DNA of 48,498 bases. It comes from Nostoc sp. NOS(2021). Its GTDB lineage: Bacteria > Cyanobacteriota > Cyanobacteriia > Cyanobacteriales > Nostocaceae. The stretch is from positions 1 to 48,498 of the forward strand of contig NZ_JABXKM010000203.1 in NCBI RefSeq assembly GCF_017115025.1, given 5' to 3'. Below the pieces are notes generated by a model, which saw only the letters and a program-made list of their open reading frames with translations, had not been told where the DNA came from and ran no database searches. Of this stretch, positions 44,728 to 48,498 are shown in pieces. The position numbers were made by a program, and so were the translations under genes. Numbering within the stretch: the stretch's first letter is position 1; every line of letters starts with the position of its first letter.

Positions 44728-45591
44728 ATGGCAAGAGCAATCGAGCGAATTGAACGGGATATTGTAGCACTGAAAGAAGCGATTCGGGCGATCGCAGTAG
44801 AACTACAAAGCGCTTATGCTAGTTATCTAAACACCTTGGGGCTAGCTGTACGAAAACAGTTGATTCTCGCAAGTTACCACCTTTGTACTCAGGGGTATTC
44901 CGAAAACTTTCTGCATTTATCATTGAATCAGCGCCAACAATTGCAACAAGCTATCCGCAAGTTGGGTCAACTGGCATCTGAGCAATTGCTCACTTGTATT
45001 AAAAGTGAGGAAGCAGGGGGAGATGAAACAGATGAAACAGATGAGGAAGATGAGCAAGATGGGCAAGATGGGGGAGTAACATCCTCATCTCCTGTGATAC
45101 TGGGCATATCTACTCCTGAGCCTCTTACCCCCGACACCTCTAGTCCTATAGAACTGGCAAAATGGCAACAGAACTTAGAAGAGGTCATGCAAGAGATACT
45201 GAAAAAACTTTCGCATGATGCTAATCTTTTATTACAAAAAGCTGGGATATTACCCAAAAAATTACCAGAACCGATTTTAGCAGCTGCGGCTGCGGCTGCA
45301 TCAGAAGCATCTGGTGAGGTAATGCCAGGGCCACCCAACTTATTAAACTTAGTAATTGAAATTGAAAATGAGCAGCAGTCAGAAGATTCTGGACTGACGC
45401 AAATCATGGCTATTAACCTGCGGCTAGGGGAAATTGAATTTGCTGATGTGACACTCTCCTCTGAGCGTAGGCAAATCCGTAGTATTTTAGTTCAGCTAAA
45501 CAAGCTAGGACGAGAGTATCAAAAGAAACATCGAGAAAGAGCGATCGCGGAAGCTGAAGCTGCATGGCGTGCTAGTTGGTTTGAGGATTAG
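44728..45591 (+). CDS. Conserved cyanobacterial hypothetical protein upstream of recG
   Basis: A 287-residue soluble protein with ATG start. The N-terminal part has helices (ARAIERIERDIVALKEAIRA, then IAVELQSAYASYLNTLGLA). A low-complexity acidic linker (residues 98-113, ETDETDEEDEQDGQDGG) comes from a short tandem DNA repeat (GATGAAACA-type, about 45021-45069). A second helical part follows (ELAKWQQNLEEVMQEILKKL). The C-terminal segment MAINLRLGEIEFADVTLSSE, RRQIRSILVQLNKLG is the best conserved-looking part. No catalytic motif is visible. It lies 88 bp before recG, joined only by an STRR. Confidence 0.7.
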   Translation: MARAIERIERDIVALKEAIRAIAVELQSAYASYLNTLGLAVRKQLILASYHLCTQGYSENFLHLSLNQRQQLQQAIRKLGQLASEQLLTCIKSEEAGGDETDETDEEDEQDGQDGGVTSSSPVILGISTPEPLTPDTSSPIELAKWQQNLEEVMQEILKKLSHDANLLLQKAGILPKKLPEPILAAAAAAASEASGEVMPGPPNLLNLVIEIENEQQSEDSGLTQIMAINLRLGEIEFADVTLSSERRQIRSILVQLNKLGREYQKKHRERAIAEAEAAWRASWFED

Positions 45592-45592
45592 T

Positions 45593-45686
45593 CATTTGTC
45601 CTTTGTCCTTTGTCCAGAGTCAAATGACCAATGACCAATGACCAATGACTAATGACCAATGACTAATGACCAATGACCAATGACTA
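45593..45686. repeat. STRR array reaching into the recG start codon
   Basis: A left half of TTTGTCC units (45593-45615) is followed by nine ATGACCA/ATGACTA heptamers at 45624-45686. The ninth unit (45680-45686, ATGACTA) provides the recG initiation codon. The two halves are partly inverted (GTCATTTGTC against ATGACCA), so a hairpin could form just before the gene. Confidence 0.85.
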
Positions 45687-48166
45687 ATGAAAAACCAGAT
45701 TGGATACGATTGCACAAAGCCTTGGCAATAGAAGCCGAACGTGGCTTCACAGACTTGATGGGCAAACAATACCGCTTCAGTGAATTTCTGAGCCTAACTT
45801 TGGGCAAATTCCCAACAGGCTTGCCCCAAACTGAACGCCGCCGTTGGCAAGGACTAGCGGTGCAATTTGCTAGTTATCCACATCTAGCACTGGAAGAAAG
45901 ACAACACTTAGTAGCAGAGACTCGCAGGTATCTATCCCAACTACAGCAGGAGGAGCAGGGGGAACAGGGGAGCAGGGGAGCAGAGGAGCAGGGGAGAATT
46001 TATCAATCCAAAATCCAAAATCCAAAATCTAAAATCATCTCTGAGGTGAGTCGGAGGCTTGCCCCGAAAATTGAGCAAAAACTCAGTGATTTACCAGAAA
46101 TAGGCTTCAAAAAAGCTGATAATTTGGCACGGCTTGGTTTATACACCGTCCGCGACCTGCTTTTCTACTATCCCCGTGACCATATTGATTATGCGCGTCA
46201 GGTGAATATCCGCGAGTTACAGGCGGGTGAGACGGTGACAATCGTGGCTACAGTAAAGCGTTGCAACTGCTTTACTAGCCCTAAGAATCAGAAATTATCA
46301 ATTTTAGAACTGATTGTAAAAGATAATAGCGGTCAAATCAAAATTGGTCGTTTTTACGCAGGTACGCGCTTTAGTAGTCGCGCTTGGCAAGAAAGTTTAA
46401 AACGCCGTTATGCAGTAGGTAGTATTCTGGCGGCGTGTGGGTTGGTGAAAGAAAGTAAATACGGCTTGACACTGGATAATCCAGAACTAGAGGTTTTGGC
46501 AAATCCAGGAGATTCGATTGAGTCGCTGAATATTGGGCGGGTGGTGCCAATTTATGGACTCACTGAGGGTGTGGTGGCGAATACAGTGCGACAGGCAGTA
46601 ATTGCTGCTTTACCAGCTGCGGCTCAGATGAAAGACCCCTTGCCAAGTGGTTTGCGAGAGAAGTATGGTTTGATGGAATTGAAAGATGCGATCGCTAATA
46701 TCCATTTTCCCAGCGATAGCGCCGCTCTACAAGTTGCCCGTCGTCGTCTAGTGTTTGATGAATTTTTCTACCTGCAACTTGGGTTATTGCAACGTCAGCA
46801 GCAAGCAAGGGCGATTCAAACCAGCGCCATCCTTGTCCCACGCGGTCAACTTGTAGAGAAATTCCACGAAATACTGCCTTTTCAACTCACTGGCGCACAG
46901 CAACGAGTTCTCAATGACATTCTCAACGACTTGCAGAAACCTGTGCCAATGAATCGTTTGGTGCAAGGTGATGTCGGTTCTGGTAAAACGGTTGTTGCGG
47001 TGCTGGCTATCCTCGCAGCAATTCAATCTGGCTACCAAGCAGCGCTGATGGCTCCTACAGAAGTTTTGGCAGAACAACATTATCGCAAGTTAGTTAGTTG
47101 GTTTAACCTCTTGCATTTACCAGTGGAATTACTGACAGGTTCCACCAAAACTGCCAAACGAAGACAAATACATTCTCAGTTAGCAACTGGTGAATTACCT
47201 CTGTTAGTGGGAACCCATGCCTTGATTCAAGACCCCGTAAACTTCCAGCAACTGGGGTTAGTGGTGATCGATGAACAGCATCGCTTTGGGGTAGAACAAC
47301 GGGCGCGTTTGCAGCAAAAAGGTGAGCAACCCCATGTGTTAACTATGACAGCTACCCCGATTCCCAGAACCTTGGCACTGACGATACACGGGGATTTGGA
47401 TGTCAGCCAAATTGATGAGTTACCACCAGGACGGCAAAAGATTCAGACAACAGTATTGTCAGGTCAGCAACGCAACCATGCTTATGACCTGATCCGCCGA
47501 GAAATTGCCCAAGGTAGACAAGTTTACGTGGTTTTGCCGTTAGTGGAAGAATCAGAAAAACTGGATCTGCGATCGGCTGTGGAAGAGCATCAAAAGTTAC
47601 AAGAAAGCGTTTTTCCTGACTTTCAAGTGGGGCTGCTGCACGGTCGCATGAGTTCAGCCGAGAAAGATGAAGCGATTACCAAATTCCGTGATAACCAAAC
47701 GCAAATTTTGGTTTCTACTACCGTTATTGAAGTTGGTGTAGACGTACCTAATGCTACAGTAATGCTCATTGAAAATGCCGAGCGGTTTGGTTTATCACAA
47801 TTGCACCAACTGCGGGGGCGTGTCGGTCGTGGCGCGGCTCAGTCTTACTGTTTGTTGATGAGCAGTTCCAGAAGTCCTGATGCACAACAACGGCTGAAGG
47901 TGTTGGAACAATCTCAGGATGGTTTTTTCATTTCTGAGATGGATATGCGTTTTCGTGGGCCAGGGCAAGTACTGGGAACTCGTCAATCTGGAGTGCCAGA
48001 TTTTACCTTAGCGAGTTTGGTTGAAGATGAAGAAGTTTTACTTTTAGCACGGCAAGCAGCAGAGAAAATAATAGAAATGGATGTTACTTTAGAGCGCTGG
48101 TATTTGATGAAAGAAGAGTTGAAGTATCGGTATGAGCGCTTGATGGGCGGGGCGATTTTGACATAA
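45680..48166 (+). CDS. recG: ATP-dependent DNA helicase RecG
   Basis: An 828-residue protein with start ATG at 45680, inside the last heptamer of an STRR. RecG remodels stalled replication forks and Holliday junctions. A cyanobacterial N-terminal extension (residues 1-115) precedes the wedge OB domain (GFKKADNLARLGLYTVRDLL, then YYPRDHIDY). Helicase motifs follow: I GDVGSGKTVVAVLA (about 430), II VIDEQHRFGVEQR (about 531), III TMTATPIPRTLALT (about 557), then VLPLVEESEKLD, VGLLHGRMSSAEKD and VI LRGRVGRG. Residues about 89-119 are low-complexity (EEQGEQGSRGAEEQ, NPKSK) and are encoded by two short tandem DNA repeats. Otherwise it is complete. Confidence 0.96.
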   Translation: MTNEKPDWIRLHKALAIEAERGFTDLMGKQYRFSEFLSLTLGKFPTGLPQTERRRWQGLAVQFASYPHLALEERQHLVAETRRYLSQLQQEEQGEQGSRGAEEQGRIYQSKIQNPKSKIISEVSRRLAPKIEQKLSDLPEIGFKKADNLARLGLYTVRDLLFYYPRDHIDYARQVNIRELQAGETVTIVATVKRCNCFTSPKNQKLSILELIVKDNSGQIKIGRFYAGTRFSSRAWQESLKRRYAVGSILAACGLVKESKYGLTLDNPELEVLANPGDSIESLNIGRVVPIYGLTEGVVANTVRQAVIAALPAAAQMKDPLPSGLREKYGLMELKDAIANIHFPSDSAALQVARRRLVFDEFFYLQLGLLQRQQQARAIQTSAILVPRGQLVEKFHEILPFQLTGAQQRVLNDILNDLQKPVPMNRLVQGDVGSGKTVVAVLAILAAIQSGYQAALMAPTEVLAEQHYRKLVSWFNLLHLPVELLTGSTKTAKRRQIHSQLATGELPLLVGTHALIQDPVNFQQLGLVVIDEQHRFGVEQRARLQQKGEQPHVLTMTATPIPRTLALTIHGDLDVSQIDELPPGRQKIQTTVLSGQQRNHAYDLIRREIAQGRQVYVVLPLVEESEKLDLRSAVEEHQKLQESVFPDFQVGLLHGRMSSAEKDEAITKFRDNQTQILVSTTVIEVGVDVPNATVMLIENAERFGLSQLHQLRGRVGRGAAQSYCLLMSSSRSPDAQQRLKVLEQSQDGFFISEMDMRFRGPGQVLGTRQSGVPDFTLASLVEDEEVLLLARQAAEKIIEMDVTLERWYLMKEELKYRYERLMGGAILT
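45945..46036. repeat. Tandem repeats inside the recG coding region
   Basis: First a GAGCAGGGG-type repeat (about 45945-45996), then four AATCCAA-type heptamers (46005-46032: three AATCCAA and one AATCTAA). Both lie in frame in recG and encode the low-complexity residues 89-119. Confidence 0.85.
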
Positions 48167-48498
48167 TAAACTTCTTGCAAAAATCCGAATAAACCTCATC
48201 TAAGTTGAGAACCGTAGTTTTTGCCCTCACCCTAAATCCCTCTCCCATCTCTGGGAGAGGGACTTTGAAATTCTGTATCCCCGAATCTCATATCTGGGAT
48301 TCGGGGTTGGGAGATGAGGGCGAATCCTTTTCATCAGGGAAAAACTACAGGTTTCAAGATAAGACCTCTTGCATAAATCAAAAATAAAGAACCCCACCCC
48401 ACATTTCATTTGAGTAAAACAAACGCTCCCCTCCCCGCTTGTAGGCTATCCATTACCCGGATCTTTCTTAACATTTGCGAGAGTATTGACTCAGGTTT
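48167..48498. other. Region downstream of recG
   Basis: No gene. It holds the 144-bp inverted-repeat element at 48210-48353 with nested hairpins, and then unremarkable sequence to the window end. Confidence 0.6.
48210..48353. mobile_element. 144-bp inverted-repeat element with nested hairpins
   Basis: Left end AACCGTAGTTTTTGCCCT (48210-48227) and right end AGGGAAAAACTACAGGTT (48336-48353) are near-perfect inverted repeats. Inside are two more hairpins: a 10-bp stem CCCTCTCCCA/TGGGAGAGGG (48238-48261) and CCCCGAATC/GATTCGGGG (48279-48306). GACTTTGAAA links it to the C/T-rich dispersed repeats. It may also terminate recG transcription. Confidence 0.6.

Overview
The window looks like chromosomal DNA of a filamentous, heterocyst-forming cyanobacterium, most likely Nostoc or a close relative. 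The octamer GCGATCGC (HIP1) is frequent, for example at 12369, 22781 and 31104. Heptanucleotide tandem repeats (STRRs) of the kind known from heterocystous cyanobacteria sit between many genes. The gene content is typical: NifH, a DevBCA-type exporter, the bilin reductase PcyA, a PsbP-like CyanoP and an RRM protein next to rpsU.

Layout. 0-3.2 kb: the end of an aldo/keto reductase, a HAD phosphatase, a PhnZ-like HD protein, a GC-rich SsuA-like lipoprotein and a GNAT acetyltransferase. 3.2-10.4 kb: secreted or surface proteins (a PQQ/sorbosone-dehydrogenase-like propeller, an RTX calcium-binding protein, a GloVer repeat protein) around glycerol kinase. 11.3-19.9 kb: a type-2 argC, a frameshifted NRPS condensation-domain remnant, a peptidoglycan-binding/M15-like protein, a glycoside-hydrolase-like/pepsin-like fusion, rbp-rpsU and tldD. 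21.4-24.7 kb: a solitary nifH, a four-repeat CRISPR array without cas genes whose last repeat is split by an 87-bp insertion, and a beta-helix protein. 25-31 kb: a membrane protein, dapB, a tnpB-only insertion sequence, cyanoP, maf and pcyA. 31-33 kb: a decayed accessory patch with an HsdS fragment, a PIN-toxin/antitoxin pair and a dead antitoxin. 33.9-37.4 kb: devBCA. 37.6-48.5 kb: a coiled-coil membrane protein, a HAD phosphatase, a GT39-like glycosyltransferase, a second tnpB element, rpsB-tsf, a conserved hypothetical gene and recG.

Most genes are single housekeeping or envelope functions, not one pathway. Clear functional groups are devB-devC-devA (one ABC exporter), rpsB-tsf (translation), rbp-rpsU, and the antitoxin-PIN pair, which overlap by 4 bp. 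No rRNA or tRNA gene was recognised.

The long gene-poor stretches are rich in small palindromic or inverted-repeat elements. The most informative is the insertion inside a CRISPR repeat, which duplicates 7 bp of the repeat and shares its palindromic core with another element near 16.4 kb. I did not find a convincing new multi-gene system. The best leads are the split CRISPR repeat, the zinc-ribbon-less TnpB, the hydrolase/pepsin fusion, the STRR-embedded recG start and the solitary nifH.
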